A DNA stretch of 59,614 nucleotides from NCBI GenBank assembly GCA_003244185.1, contig QHBT01000028.1, positions 1 through 59,614 on the forward strand, written 5' to 3'. The stretch comes from Candidatus Dormiibacter spiritus. Lineage in GTDB: Bacteria > Chloroflexota > Dormibacteria > Dormibacterales > Dormibacteraceae. Below the pieces are notes generated by a model. The model had not been told where the DNA came from. It did no database searches and worked only from the letters and a program-made list of their open reading frames with translations. Position numbers and translations under genes: made by a program. This document shows, piece after piece, positions 47,930-56,083 of this stretch (position 1 is the stretch's first letter; every line of letters begins with the position of its first letter).

Positions 47930-48889
47930 TCAGGTTCTGGCTGCCTCAGGCACGAGGCGGCCACCAGCGCGGGTCAGGATCTCCTCGGCGGCGGCATAGG
48001 GGATGCGATCGCGACGCAGGCGGCCGGCGACCGCCTCATCCTGGTCCAAGAGACGTCGGGCCTGAGCCCGAGCCCATTCGGCGACCAGATCGGCGGCTTC
48101 GTCCTTCAACCGCGCCTCAGCCCGCTCGGCCGCCTCGCCGCTCGCCTCCAGGTGGGCGCGATGGCGCTCAACCGCCGCCAACACCTCGTCCACTCCCTCG
48201 CCTTTGATGGCGCTGGCGCCGACGATCGGCGCGCGCCAGCTGAGCTTGGGGCCCATGCTGAGCATGGAACGGATCTCCTGCATGGTCTTCTGGGCGCCCG
48301 GCAGGTCTGCCTTGTTGACCACAAAGACGTCGGCTATCTCCATGATTCCTGCCTTGATCATCTGGACGCCGTCGCCCAAGCCCGGCGTCAACACGACCAA
48401 CGTCGTATCAGCGATGGCGGCCACCTCCAACTCCGACTGGCCGACGCCCACCGTCTCCAGGATGACCTCGTCAAAGCCGAAGGCGCCCAGTAGGCGAACG
48501 GCCTCGCGGGTCGCCACCGAGAGACCGCCCAAGTGCCCGCGGGCGCCCATGGATCGGATGTAGACGCCCGGATCAAGGGCGTGCCTCTGCATGCGGATGC
48601 GATCCCCCAGGATGGCGCCACCCGAATAGGGCGAGTTGGGGTCGACGGCCAGAACTGCTACCCGCAGCTCGCTCTCGCGGAGATTGCTGACCAGCGCATC
48701 GACGAGTGTGGACTTCCCAGTCCCCGGGGCGCCTGTGAAACCGAGCACCCGGGGTCGCCGCGCACCGTTCGCCAGCCCTTCCAGCAGGTGCCTGACCGAA
48801 GGGTCCCGCTGCTCGACCAGCGAGATGGCGCGGGCCAGGCCGCGGATGTTGCCGGCTTTGAACTCGGCCAGCAGGTTACGTTCCGGCAT
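47930..48889 (-). CDS. meaB: MeaB/ArgK-type GTPase chaperone of B12 mutase
   Basis: 319 residues. G-protein motifs: FTGAPGTGKSTLVDALV (P-loop), VDPNSPYSGGAILGDRIRM, ILETVGVGQSE (switch) and VVNKADLPGA (NKxD). MeaB guards cobalamin loading and protects the mutase from inactivation. It lies 54 bp upstream of the large subunit on the same strand. GGAG 4 nt before ATG 48889 gives it a Shine-Dalgarno site, and a 15-bp palindrome precedes it. Confidence 0.93.
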   Translation of the reverse strand: MPERNLLAEFKAGNIRGLARAISLVEQRDPSVRHLLEGLANGARRPRVLGFTGAPGTGKSTLVDALVSNLRESELRVAVLAVDPNSPYSGGAILGDRIRMQRHALDPGVYIRSMGARGHLGGLSVATREAVRLLGAFGFDEVILETVGVGQSELEVAAIADTTLVVLTPGLGDGVQMIKAGIMEIADVFVVNKADLPGAQKTMQEIRSMLSMGPKLSWRAPIVGASAIKGEGVDEVLAAVERHRAHLEASGEAAERAEARLKDEAADLVAEWARAQARRLLDQDEAVAGRLRRDRIPYAAAEEILTRAGGRLVPEAART

Positions 48890-48892
48890 GCA

Positions 48893-48907
48893 GCTCCATC
48901 ATGGAGC
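48893..48907. repeat. Palindrome upstream of meaB
   Basis: GCTCCAT-C-ATGGAGC is a perfect 7-bp inverted repeat that overlaps the meaB Shine-Dalgarno site. It could be an operator or an RNA hairpin masking the ribosome site. Confidence 0.35.
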
Positions 48908-48977
48908 AGACATACGGCTCCTCTGCAGGAGGCCGCCGGCAGAAAAGGGATCTGGCGGCGAAGACGTCTCCTTGCGC

Positions 48978-50411
48978 TCAGGCGGTTGATTGGCCGAGCC
49001 AGCGCAGGGCATAGTCGTGGCCGAGCACGACCACCAAGCCCCCTGCCGGCGGCTGCGGGGTCGGCGACGGCTGGCCGGCCGCCGGCTGTACTACAGTGGC
49101 ACCGAAGTACTGCTGGAGCCAGCGGGTCGTCTCCGGATAGTGGCCACCCGAATAGTCGTATACGGTGGTTGCTGTAGCGCTGCGGACCCGCTGGGGCGCC
49201 TCCACCTGCAGGCCCAGAGGCTTCAGGCTGAGGCTCACCCGATCGCCCAGCTCAGCCAGCGAGCGGCTGCCGTTGGCGATCTGCACAGGCGCCTTCTCAG
49301 TCACCACGCTAGGGGCCACAAAGAGGTTGGCGAAGTACTGGTGCATCATTCTCCAGCTGGGATCGAGGGGACAGATCAGGTAGGCCGCGGGGCTGCTGCA
49401 TTGATCGGTGACCAGGTCGTCGACTGTGATGGCGGCGTGGCCGATGGCGTTGTCCTGCAGTTTGCTCGTCCACGCCTGGAGCGCACGGAGGTTGTTCAGG
49501 TCCAGGTCGGTGGAGAAGTCCTTCTGGAGGGCGTCCATGAGCTGCGGCACCTTGGTTAAGGCGTTCACCGAAGCGGCCTGTTTGCGGATTGCGCTGAGGA
49601 GAAGCTGCTGGCGCCGGGAGCGTCCAAAGTCGCTGGCCTCCGCCGGCTGCTTAGCGTGGCGCGAGCGCGCCAGCTGGAGGGCCTGCTCGCCGTTGATGTG
49701 CTGACAGCCCTTCTGAAAGTGGATGCCGCCCTTCACAAAGCCGTCGTGATAATCCGGGTACTGGTAGTCGTCAAGAGGTCCGTCCAAGCAGACGTCGATG
49801 CCGCCCATGGCGTCGACCACATCGCGGAAAGCCTTGAAGTCGGCGGCCAGATAGCCATCGAACTTGAGCCCAGTCACGGCGGTTACGGTTTGCTCGGCGA
49901 GCCGGCCGCCGCGGTCTTTACCTGTCCGGAACTGGCTCTTCTGACCGGTCCAACCCTGTGTGTCCATGGCCACCGAGTAAGCGGTGTTTACTTTCTCGGT
50001 CACCGGAGGGGCATTTTGGAAGGCGTCGATCTTGACCTGGAGGTCTCGCGGGATGGAGACCTGCATGACCCTGCCGCTGGCCGGGTCCAGGCTCACGACC
50101 ACCATCGAGTCGGTCAACCAGGGAGCGTCGTTCTCCGCCCCGCCGTAGCCGAGCAGCAGCAGGTTCACCTGCTCCTTGTGATTGAGCTTCCAAGCGATGG
50201 AGCCAGGAGCCGGCCGAAAGGCTTCCTGAGCTTCCTGGAAGGGATTGCTGAACCCGGTCACGCTGTGCAGGAAGCTCTGGGCCCGGTAGGCGGCAAAGCC
50301 ACCCACGAGAATCACCAGTGCCAGCGCGGCGGCGAGAACTACTCGCTTGCGAGGCCGAGAAGAGGGCTCGCTTGTGATCGCTTCTGACGAGGGTGGGAAA
50401 GGCGTTGACAT
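48978..50411 (-). CDS. LytR-CpsA-Psr (LCP) family protein
   Basis: 477 residues: an N-terminal membrane helix (VVLAAALALVILVGGFAAY), the LCP catalytic domain (NLLLLGYGG, TDSMVVVSLDP, VSIPRDLQV with the Arg/Asp set, and a GRSRRQQ box) and a C-terminal LytR_C domain (QIANGSRSLAELGDRVS to the end). LCP enzymes transfer teichoic acids or other glycopolymers from a lipid carrier to peptidoglycan outside the membrane. It is followed by two membrane-protein genes on the same strand. Confidence 0.88.
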   Translation of the reverse strand: MSTPFPPSSEAITSEPSSRPRKRVVLAAALALVILVGGFAAYRAQSFLHSVTGFSNPFQEAQEAFRPAPGSIAWKLNHKEQVNLLLLGYGGAENDAPWLTDSMVVVSLDPASGRVMQVSIPRDLQVKIDAFQNAPPVTEKVNTAYSVAMDTQGWTGQKSQFRTGKDRGGRLAEQTVTAVTGLKFDGYLAADFKAFRDVVDAMGGIDVCLDGPLDDYQYPDYHDGFVKGGIHFQKGCQHINGEQALQLARSRHAKQPAEASDFGRSRRQQLLLSAIRKQAASVNALTKVPQLMDALQKDFSTDLDLNNLRALQAWTSKLQDNAIGHAAITVDDLVTDQCSSPAAYLICPLDPSWRMMHQYFANLFVAPSVVTEKAPVQIANGSRSLAELGDRVSLSLKPLGLQVEAPQRVRSATATTVYDYSGGHYPETTRWLQQYFGATVVQPAAGQPSPTPQPPAGGLVVVLGHDYALRWLGQSTA

Positions 50412-50508
50412 GGGAGCCGGCTACCTCTTCTGAGTGGAACGTGGAGTGGGAAGGAAAGGGAGCGGAAGGGCCGCCCGCGGCAGGCGGACGGTCCCTAGCC
50501 TACGTGAT

Positions 50509-51306
50509 CTAGCCGCCGCCGCGGGAGTTGATTACGACAGCGACGATGGCGTAGATGATGCCGCCGAGCAGCAGGACTGTGCCGATGATACCCAGAATGA
50601 GTCCCGCGGTCGCCATTCCTCCGCCACCGATGGTTCCACCGCTGGCGGCAACGCGGCGGCGGGCGCTGAGGCTCAGGAAGACCGCGACAGGCCCGCAGAG
50701 CGCGCAGCAGAGGACGCTGATGATGCCCAGGATCAGCGACCAGAGAGCACCGTTGTCGCGGGGAGCGGCGGCCAGAGCGCCACCCGCTGTCGCGTAAGAG
50801 GGCGGTGGGCTGTAGGACCCACCCGGGTACTGCGAGCCGCTTGAATAAGGCTGGTTCTGCGGGGTGTAGGACGGGGCCGGCGGGGGCGGTGGTACGCCCT
50901 GGCCCGACTGCGGCTGCCAACCACCTGTCGGGCCCTGGCCCGGCGGCTGGGGCGGCTGCCACCCACCAGACGCGCTGGCCCCTTGACCAGGCTGGGAAGG
51001 TGGTTGCCAACCGCCAGACCCGCTGGCACCCTGACCAGGCTGGGGAGGTGGCTGCCAACCACCAGCACTGCTCGGCGGCGGCGGCGGTCCGCCCGGACCG
51101 TGCTCGGAGGGTGGCTGCCAGCCGCCCGAGCTGCCGGAGCCGCCCGACGCCGGGCCCTGGCCTGACTCAGAGGGCGGCTGCGAACCACCGGGGCCGCCGG
51201 AGCTGCCCGAAGACGAGCCCTGGCCGGACTGTGAGGGGGGCTGCCAGCCACCCGACCCGCCGGAAGAACCGGGCGGGTTGGGAGGCGGCGGCGGATTTTC
51301 GCTCAA
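50509..51306 (-). CDS. Gly/Pro/Gln-rich repeat protein with C-terminal DUF4190 membrane domain
   Basis: 265 residues. The first 140 contain about seven imperfect repeats of roughly 20 residues built on GGWQPPSQ-GQG. A Tyr/Pro spacer (PPPSYATAGG) leads to two membrane helices (SLILGIISVLCCALCGPVAV and MATAGLILGIIGTVLLLGGI) of DUF4190 type. The low-complexity N-terminus is expected to be disordered and cytoplasmic, with aromatic residues that might drive clustering. Function unknown. Next to the DUF4013 gene on the same strand. Confidence 0.75.
   Translation of the reverse strand: MSENPPPPPNPPGSSGGSGGWQPPSQSGQGSSSGSSGGPGGSQPPSESGQGPASGGSGSSGGWQPPSEHGPGGPPPPPSSAGGWQPPPQPGQGASGSGGWQPPSQPGQGASASGGWQPPQPPGQGPTGGWQPQSGQGVPPPPPAPSYTPQNQPYSSGSQYPGGSYSPPPSYATAGGALAAAPRDNGALWSLILGIISVLCCALCGPVAVFLSLSARRRVAASGGTIGGGGMATAGLILGIIGTVLLLGGIIYAIVAVVINSRGGG
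50895..51252 (-). repeat. Tandem imperfect repeats encoding GGWQPP motifs
   Basis: Coding repeats within the DUF4190 gene; units of about 55-65 bp with variable Pro/Ser/Gln positions. Slippage could change copy number. Confidence 0.6.
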
Positions 51307-51327
51307 GGCAAGACTCCTTATCAGTTA

Positions 51328-52062
51328 TCAGTAGGTCGGTTGGGACGGATAGTAACCGGGATTGCTGGGAGGTGGCTGGGGAATTCTGGCCTGGCGCCGC
51401 TGCTCCAGATAGACCATGGCACCCGCATCCACCAGATAGGCATATGGGATGGTGAAGGCCACGCCCACAATGCAGGCGATGACGCCCACCTGGCCCAGAA
51501 GCTGGCCGACGAAGCGGCCGAGCGCTGCCATGAACGAGTCCAGCGGGGCCGCCCGGAACTCGTTTATGACAGCTGGCAGGTTGAGGCCAGCCCCGATGCC
51601 GCCGTAGTAGGTCCGCAGCAGGATCACCGGAGTCAACAGCGCCAGCCCGAGTGCCAGCACCAGCGCCCCCAAGTAGCCGGCCAGGATCACCAGGAAGCCG
51701 AGAACACCGAGAGTCCCAGTCGTGCCGGAATCACCGCTCACGTTGGCGCCGATGGCTGTGAGTCCGATTCCAACCAGGTACACGATGCCCAGCAAGACGG
51801 CGACGACCAGGCCGTAGAGCAGCAGCACCACACCTGGGTTGACGCCTCGACCGATGTAGCCGAACCCAGCCGGAGGAATCTCCTGGCGCCCGCCGCGGAG
51901 GTTGTCGAAGGCTGTGTAGACCCACCCATACAGGTTGACCACAATCACTGTGTTGAGCAGCGGCACGAACAACAGGAGGCAGATGAGTCCCATGAGGAGG
52001 ATTTTCGAGACCCAACTCTGATCCCTCATCGGCCAGGCGAGCATGTCGCCAAAGTCGTACAT
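51328..52062 (-). CDS. DUF4013-type polytopic membrane protein
   Basis: 244 residues with about six hydrophobic helices. The first (ILLMGLICLLLFVPLLNTVI) follows a short amphipathic start, then NLYGWVYTAFDNLRGGRQEIPP, which is the recognisable DUF4013 element. The C-terminal tail is Pro/Gln/Tyr-rich (PQPPPSNPGYYPSQP), echoing its neighbour's disordered region; the two may work together. ATG 52062 has TATAGT 10 nt upstream. Role unknown. Confidence 0.75.
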   Translation of the reverse strand: MYDFGDMLAWPMRDQSWVSKILLMGLICLLLFVPLLNTVIVVNLYGWVYTAFDNLRGGRQEIPPAGFGYIGRGVNPGVVLLLYGLVVAVLLGIVYLVGIGLTAIGANVSGDSGTTGTLGVLGFLVILAGYLGALVLALGLALLTPVILLRTYYGGIGAGLNLPAVINEFRAAPLDSFMAALGRFVGQLLGQVGVIACIVGVAFTIPYAYLVDAGAMVYLEQRRQARIPQPPPSNPGYYPSQPTY

Positions 52063-52072
52063 ACAGCCGGAA

Positions 52073-52078
52073 ACTATA
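52073..52078 (-). promoter_or_regulatory. -10 element (TATAGT) for the DUF4013 gene
   Basis: TATAGT within TTATATAGT, 10 nt before ATG 52062. One of the most AT-rich spots in the window. Confidence 0.5.
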
Positions 52079-52123
52079 TAACGGGTCGATTAAGCGGGGG
52101 GCGAACCGGCTCCAGCGACCTGC

Positions 52124-53260
52124 TCAGCGCAGCAGTGCGCGAGCGATCACTATGCGCTGGATCTGGTTGGTGCCCTCGTAGATCTGAGTGATCTTGGCGT
52201 CGCGCATCATCCGCTCGACCGGATAGTGCTGGATATAGCCATATCCGCCCAAGACCTGCACAGCGTCGGTAGTCACCTTCATGGCCATGTCGCTCGCGAA
52301 CAGCTTGGCCATGGCAGCCATCTTCGTCAGATCCTCCGCGTGCGAATCGACCTTGGTAGCGGCCAGGTAGACGAGGTGCCGCGCGGCTTCAATCTGGGTG
52401 GCCATGTCGGCCAGCATGAACTGCAAGCCCTGGAATTCGGCGATCGGCCGGCCGAACTGGCGGCGCTCTTTGGCGTAGTTGAGGGCGTACTCAAACGCCC
52501 CCTCGGCGATGCCGAGCGCCTGCGCTCCGATCCCCGGTCGCGAGCGATCCAGCACGCCGAGCGCGAGCTTGAAGCCCTGGCCCTCCTCGCCCAGCCGGTT
52601 GCGCGCCGGGACCCGCACCTCGTCGAAGGCAAGCATCGCCGTCGGCGAGCCCCTGATGCCCAGCTTGTGCTCCAGCTTGATGACCGTCCAGGGGCTCTCT
52701 TCCCGCTCCAGCACGAAAGCCGAGGTGCCGCGGGAACCGCCATCAGGATCGGTTCGGGCGAAGACGACAAGTGTGTCAGCCAGGCTGCCGTGGGTGATGA
52801 AGATCTTGCTGCCGGAGAGGACGTACTCATCGCCATAGCGCTTGGCGCTGGTCCGCATGGCCGCCGCGTCGGAGCCCGAATCAGGCTCCGAAAGCGCATA
52901 GGCGGCGACCCTGCCCTCCGCCAGCGGAGGACAAAGCCGCTTCTTCTGCTCCTCGGAGCCGGCCAGCAGGATCGGATAGGAGCCGAGCGCCTGCACCGCC
53001 AGGATCAGCGAGGAACTCGTGCAGGCCTTCGCGATCTCCTCCACCGCCATGCAGATGGTGACGCTGGAACCTGAGATGCCGCCGTACTCCTCCGGAAACG
53101 GGATGGCAAGGATGCCGTTCTCCGCGAACAGCTTCTCCAGGTCAGCCGGGTACTCGGACTTCTCATCTATCTCCGCCGCGCGAGGCGCCACCCGGTCTTG
53201 GACGAGCTCCCGGACGGTGTCCCGGATGGCCAGCTGCTCGGCCGAGAAATTGAAGTCCAT
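52124..53260 (-). CDS. Acyl-CoA dehydrogenase (1)
   Basis: 378 residues. AYALSEPDSGSDAAAM binds FAD/substrate, KIFITHGSLADTLVVFA follows, RRQFGRPIAEFQGLQFMLADMA forms the third domain, and the catalytic base is Glu in [16 protein letters not shown] near the C-terminus, as in short/medium-chain enzymes. It introduces the alpha,beta double bond of an acyl-CoA, passing electrons to ETF. TAAACT stands 6 nt before ATG 53260. The next upstream gene on the strand is a second ACAD. Confidence 0.92.
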   Translation of the reverse strand: MDFNFSAEQLAIRDTVRELVQDRVAPRAAEIDEKSEYPADLEKLFAENGILAIPFPEEYGGISGSSVTICMAVEEIAKACTSSSLILAVQALGSYPILLAGSEEQKKRLCPPLAEGRVAAYALSEPDSGSDAAAMRTSAKRYGDEYVLSGSKIFITHGSLADTLVVFARTDPDGGSRGTSAFVLEREESPWTVIKLEHKLGIRGSPTAMLAFDEVRVPARNRLGEEGQGFKLALGVLDRSRPGIGAQALGIAEGAFEYALNYAKERRQFGRPIAEFQGLQFMLADMATQIEAARHLVYLAATKVDSHAEDLTKMAAMAKLFASDMAMKVTTDAVQVLGGYGYIQHYPVERMMRDAKITQIYEGTNQIQRIVIARALLR

Positions 53261-53266
53261 ACGCTG

Positions 53267-53272
53267 AGTTTA
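53267..53272 (-). promoter_or_regulatory. -10 element (TAAACT) for acyl-CoA dehydrogenase 1, leaderless type
   Basis: TAAACT ends 6 nt before ATG 53260 and overlaps the stop region of the preceding acyl-CoA dehydrogenase gene. Confidence 0.55.
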
Positions 53273-54415
53273 TGGCCGCCCTCTGAGCAGGGAGCGAGCT
53301 ATGACCAGGCGCTGAACCTGGTTCGTACCCTCATAGATCTGCAGCGCCTTGGCATCCCGGAAGTGTCTCTCGAAGGGCTGTTCACATAGGTATCCGGGCT
53401 CGCCGGCCAGCTCGACACCCTGGCTGGCAGCGTGCATGGCAAGGTCCGTGCAGAAGAGCTTCGCCAGGGCGGCTTCGCGCGTGAACGGCCGGCCGGTCGA
53501 GCAGAGTGACGCCGCGTTGTGAGCCAGCTGCCGCCCGGCGGTCAGCTGGGTCGCCAGGTCGGCGAGAACAAAGGACACGCCCTGGTCCAGAGCCACCGGC
53601 CGGCCGAGGGGGCGGCGCTGACGCGTGTGGTCAAGCGCGCCCTCGAGCACTGCCCGGGCGATGCCCAGGGCCTGCCCGGAGATGCCGATCCGGCCCGAAT
53701 CCAGAGCGCGCATGGCGATCGCAAAGCCTGCCCCCTCTGGGCCGAGCAGGTTCGCCGCCGGCACCCTCACCTCTTCCAGCACGAGCTCGCCGGTGACCGA
53801 GCCGTTCAGCCCCATCTTGCGAAAGACCTGGCCGACCTTGAGCCCCGCTGAATCGGCCGGTACGAGAAAGGCGCTGATCCCCGTGGCCCCCTCTGCGGCC
53901 GTGCGGGCGAAGACCAGGTAGAGCCCGGCCTCCCCCACGTTGGTGATGAAGACCTTGGTTCCGCTCAGAACCCAATCCTGACCCGCCCGCCGGGCGGAAG
54001 TGTTCAGGGCTGCGGCGTCTGAGCCGGAGCCCGGCTCCGTAAGTGCGAATCCGCCTAGGGTGCTCCCGCGGGCCAGCGCCGGCAGCCAGCGCTGCTTCTG
54101 CGGCTCGCTGCCGAAGAGAACTATCGGCTCACTCGCCACCGAGTTGTGCACGTCGATGATCACCGCCGTGCTGGCACAGGCGCGGGCCAACTCCTCCACC
54201 GCCAGCGTGAAGGAAAGGTGATCGAGTCCCGCACCGCCGTACTGACTGGGGATCAGCATGCCCATAAAACCGAGTTCGCCTGCGCGCCGGATGATGTCGC
54301 GCGGAAAGGCGTGCTCGCTGTCGATCGCAGCCGCTCTGGGTCTCACTTCCGCCTCGGCAAAGCCCCTGACCGCGTCCTGGATGGCGAGCTGCTCGGCGGA
54401 AGGTTCCAGCTGCAT
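53270..54415 (-). CDS. Acyl-CoA dehydrogenase (2)
   Basis: 381 residues from ATG 54415. Same architecture: [54 protein letters not shown] and the Glu in [16 protein letters not shown]. The GYGYIQ-type stretch before the active site is replaced by [15 protein letters not shown], so the acyl pocket or tetramer contact differs from its neighbour. Shares a bidirectional promoter with the 54441 gene. It is 9 bp from the next ACAD gene. Confidence 0.9.
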   Translation of the reverse strand: MQLEPSAEQLAIQDAVRGFAEAEVRPRAAAIDSEHAFPRDIIRRAGELGFMGMLIPSQYGGAGLDHLSFTLAVEELARACASTAVIIDVHNSVASEPIVLFGSEPQKQRWLPALARGSTLGGFALTEPGSGSDAAALNTSARRAGQDWVLSGTKVFITNVGEAGLYLVFARTAAEGATGISAFLVPADSAGLKVGQVFRKMGLNGSVTGELVLEEVRVPAANLLGPEGAGFAIAMRALDSGRIGISGQALGIARAVLEGALDHTRQRRPLGRPVALDQGVSFVLADLATQLTAGRQLAHNAASLCSTGRPFTREAALAKLFCTDLAMHAASQGVELAGEPGYLCEQPFERHFRDAKALQIYEGTNQVQRLVIARSLLRGRP

Positions 54416-54423
54416 GGCGGACC

Positions 54424-54430
54424 TACAATA
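54424..54430. promoter_or_regulatory. Overlapping divergent -10 elements (TACAAT/TATTGT)
   Basis: TACAATA reads TACAAT rightward (11 nt before ATG 54441) and TATTGT leftward (9 nt before ATG 54415). One AT patch apparently serves both genes with very short leaders. Confidence 0.5.
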
Positions 54431-54440
54431 GCCATCGCCC

Positions 54441-54863
54441 ATGGATGCTGGACCGCGCTATCTGGAAGGCACCACGATCGGCAGCGGTCGCGACATCATA
54501 GGGGTGCGGCGGGATCGGATCAACGCGATCATCGAACAGGGCAAGGAGATAGTCACCCGAGCCAAGCAGGAGAAGATCCTGCCCAACACGATCACAGGCC
54601 CCACTGCCGCCCTGCTGGTCACCGTCGCAGGCTTCGGTGAGCCCCTCAGCGAAGGGCAGTGGCGCGAGCTCTCCGGAGTGGTCGGCGGGATCATGCGGGA
54701 CCCTGATTTCGGTGATCTGTCCCGGCTGCGGACGGTCATCACTCCCGAGCAGTTTGCGATGGTGTCCAGGAATCCGGGCTATGCCCGCTTCTTCCATCGC
54801 AAGGACGACGGCCGCTGGGTCTGCGCCCTGACGCCCACGCTTGACGACGTCCCTGACGAGTAA
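54441..54863 (+). CDS. Protein of unknown function between acyl-CoA dehydrogenase genes
   Basis: 140 residues, soluble, mixed alpha/beta. Notable stretches are IGVRRDRINAIIEQGKEIV and FFHRKDDGRWVCALTPTLDD at the end; no family is recognised. Single Cys near the C-terminus. Codon use looks like the neighbours, and it is flanked by a divergent promoter and a convergent ACAD gene, so it is probably real and monocistronic. A link to acyl-CoA metabolism is positional only. Confidence 0.6.
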   Translation: MDAGPRYLEGTTIGSGRDIIGVRRDRINAIIEQGKEIVTRAKQEKILPNTITGPTAALLVTVAGFGEPLSEGQWRELSGVVGGIMRDPDFGDLSRLRTVITPEQFAMVSRNPGYARFFHRKDDGRWVCALTPTLDDVPDE

Positions 54864-54876
54864 GGCGCAGTTCCGG

Positions 54877-56040
54877 TCAGCAGCCCAATTCGCGGGCGAT
54901 CAGCATCCGCTGAACTTCGCTGGTGCCTTCGCCGATCTCGTTGATTTTCACGTCCCGCCAGTACCGAGCCACCGGATAGTCCTCTATGAACCCGTAGCCG
55001 CCGTGGATCTGGACAGCCTGGTCAGCCGCCCGCTTGGAAGTCTCTGAGCTGAAGAGCTTGGCCATCGCCGCCAGCCGCCGCACCTCGCCTGTGAGCTTCC
55101 CGGCGGAGTTCTGGTACGCGGTGGCGGCGCGGTAGGTGATGAGGCGCGAGAGCTCCACCTCCATCGCCATGTCGGCCAGCTTGAACTGCACAGCCTGGTG
55201 CTTGGCGATCGGCCGGCCGAATGCGACCCGTTCCTTGGCGTAGCTGAGTGCGGCGTCCAGGCAAGCCTGGGCCAGCCCGACCGACAGCGCAGCAATCGCC
55301 ACCCGGCCGCCTGTCAGCGTGTGCAGGAACTGGGAGTAGCCGCCGCCCCGCCGACCAAGCAGGCTGTCTTCAGGCACCCGGCAGCCGTCAAAGGCCAGGG
55401 GATGGGTGTCAGAGGAATGCCAGCCGAGCTTGCGATAGGCCGGCTGCACCACGTAACCAGGAGTGCCGGCCGGCACCAGCAGCGCACTGATCTCCGGCTT
55501 TCCGGCAGCCGTGCGACCGGTCAGCGCTGTGATCGTCACGCCGGCGGAGATCTCAGTGCCGGAGTTGGTGATGAACTGCTTACTGCCTGAGATGATCCAT
55601 TCTCCACCCTGCCGTTCGGCCCGCGTGGTGGTGGCGCCAGCGTCTGAGCCGGCGCCCGGCTCAGTCAGCCCGAATGCCCAGAGCCGGTTGCCGGCCAGCA
55701 GGTCGGGCAGGAGATCTGCCTTTTGCTGCGAGGTGCCGAAGTCGTGGATGGGCGCAGCTCCCAGCGAGACGGCCGCCTCCAGCGTGATGCCGACTCCGGC
55801 GTCCCCCCGGGACAGCTCCTCGATGGCCAGGCAGTAGCTGAGAAAATCCGCGCCGGCGCCTCCGTGCTCCTCGCCAAACGGGAGCCCGAAGAGGCCCAGC
55901 TCGCCCATCTGGCGAACTATCTCGTAGGGGAATCGATGCTGCCGGTCCAGCTCCTCCGCCGCCGGAGCTACCACCTGGCTGGCGAAGTCGCGGCAGAGAT
56001 CGCGGATCCCCCTCTGTTCGTCGCTGAGCTCGAAATCCAC
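54877..56040 (-). CDS. Acyl-CoA dehydrogenase (3)
   Basis: 387 residues from GTG 56040 (VDFELSDEQRG), chosen because TAGGAT lies exactly 7 nt upstream and because the protein then begins like the first ACAD (MDFNFSAEQ). FAD/substrate motif FGLTEPGAGSDAGATTT, KQFITNSGTEISAGVTI, RVAFGRPIAKHQAVQFKLADMA and catalytic Glu in NEIGEGTSEVQRMLIAREL. Substitution of YEGT by GEGT sets it apart from the other two and suggests a different acyl chain. Convergent with the 54441 gene. Confidence 0.9.
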   Translation of the reverse strand: MDFELSDEQRGIRDLCRDFASQVVAPAAEELDRQHRFPYEIVRQMGELGLFGLPFGEEHGGAGADFLSYCLAIEELSRGDAGVGITLEAAVSLGAAPIHDFGTSQQKADLLPDLLAGNRLWAFGLTEPGAGSDAGATTTRAERQGGEWIISGSKQFITNSGTEISAGVTITALTGRTAAGKPEISALLVPAGTPGYVVQPAYRKLGWHSSDTHPLAFDGCRVPEDSLLGRRGGGYSQFLHTLTGGRVAIAALSVGLAQACLDAALSYAKERVAFGRPIAKHQAVQFKLADMAMEVELSRLITYRAATAYQNSAGKLTGEVRRLAAMAKLFSSETSKRAADQAVQIHGGYGFIEDYPVARYWRDVKINEIGEGTSEVQRMLIARELGC

Positions 56041-56047
56041 GGCCGCC

Positions 56048-56053
56048 ATCCTA
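56048..56053 (-). promoter_or_regulatory. -10 element (TAGGAT) for acyl-CoA dehydrogenase 3, leaderless type
   Basis: TAGGAT ends 7 nt before GTG 56040 and overlaps an alternative ATG at 56049. Confidence 0.55.
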
Positions 56054-56061
56054 AGGGCAAG

Positions 56062-56077
56062 GGGAGGCACGCCTCCC
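56062..56077. terminator. Palindromic hairpin after the DUF2752 gene
   Basis: GGGAGGC, AC, GCCTCCC, the same arms as the two hairpins near 19.6-19.75 kb. It lies between the DUF2752 stop (56084) and the ACAD promoter. Confidence 0.45.
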
Positions 56078-56083
56078 TGCGGC

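Noticed and set aside
50895..51252. Regular repeats in the DUF4190 gene as a CRISPR-like array
   Set aside because: Repeats are in frame, imperfect and encode a low-complexity peptide; there are no unique spacers or cas genes.
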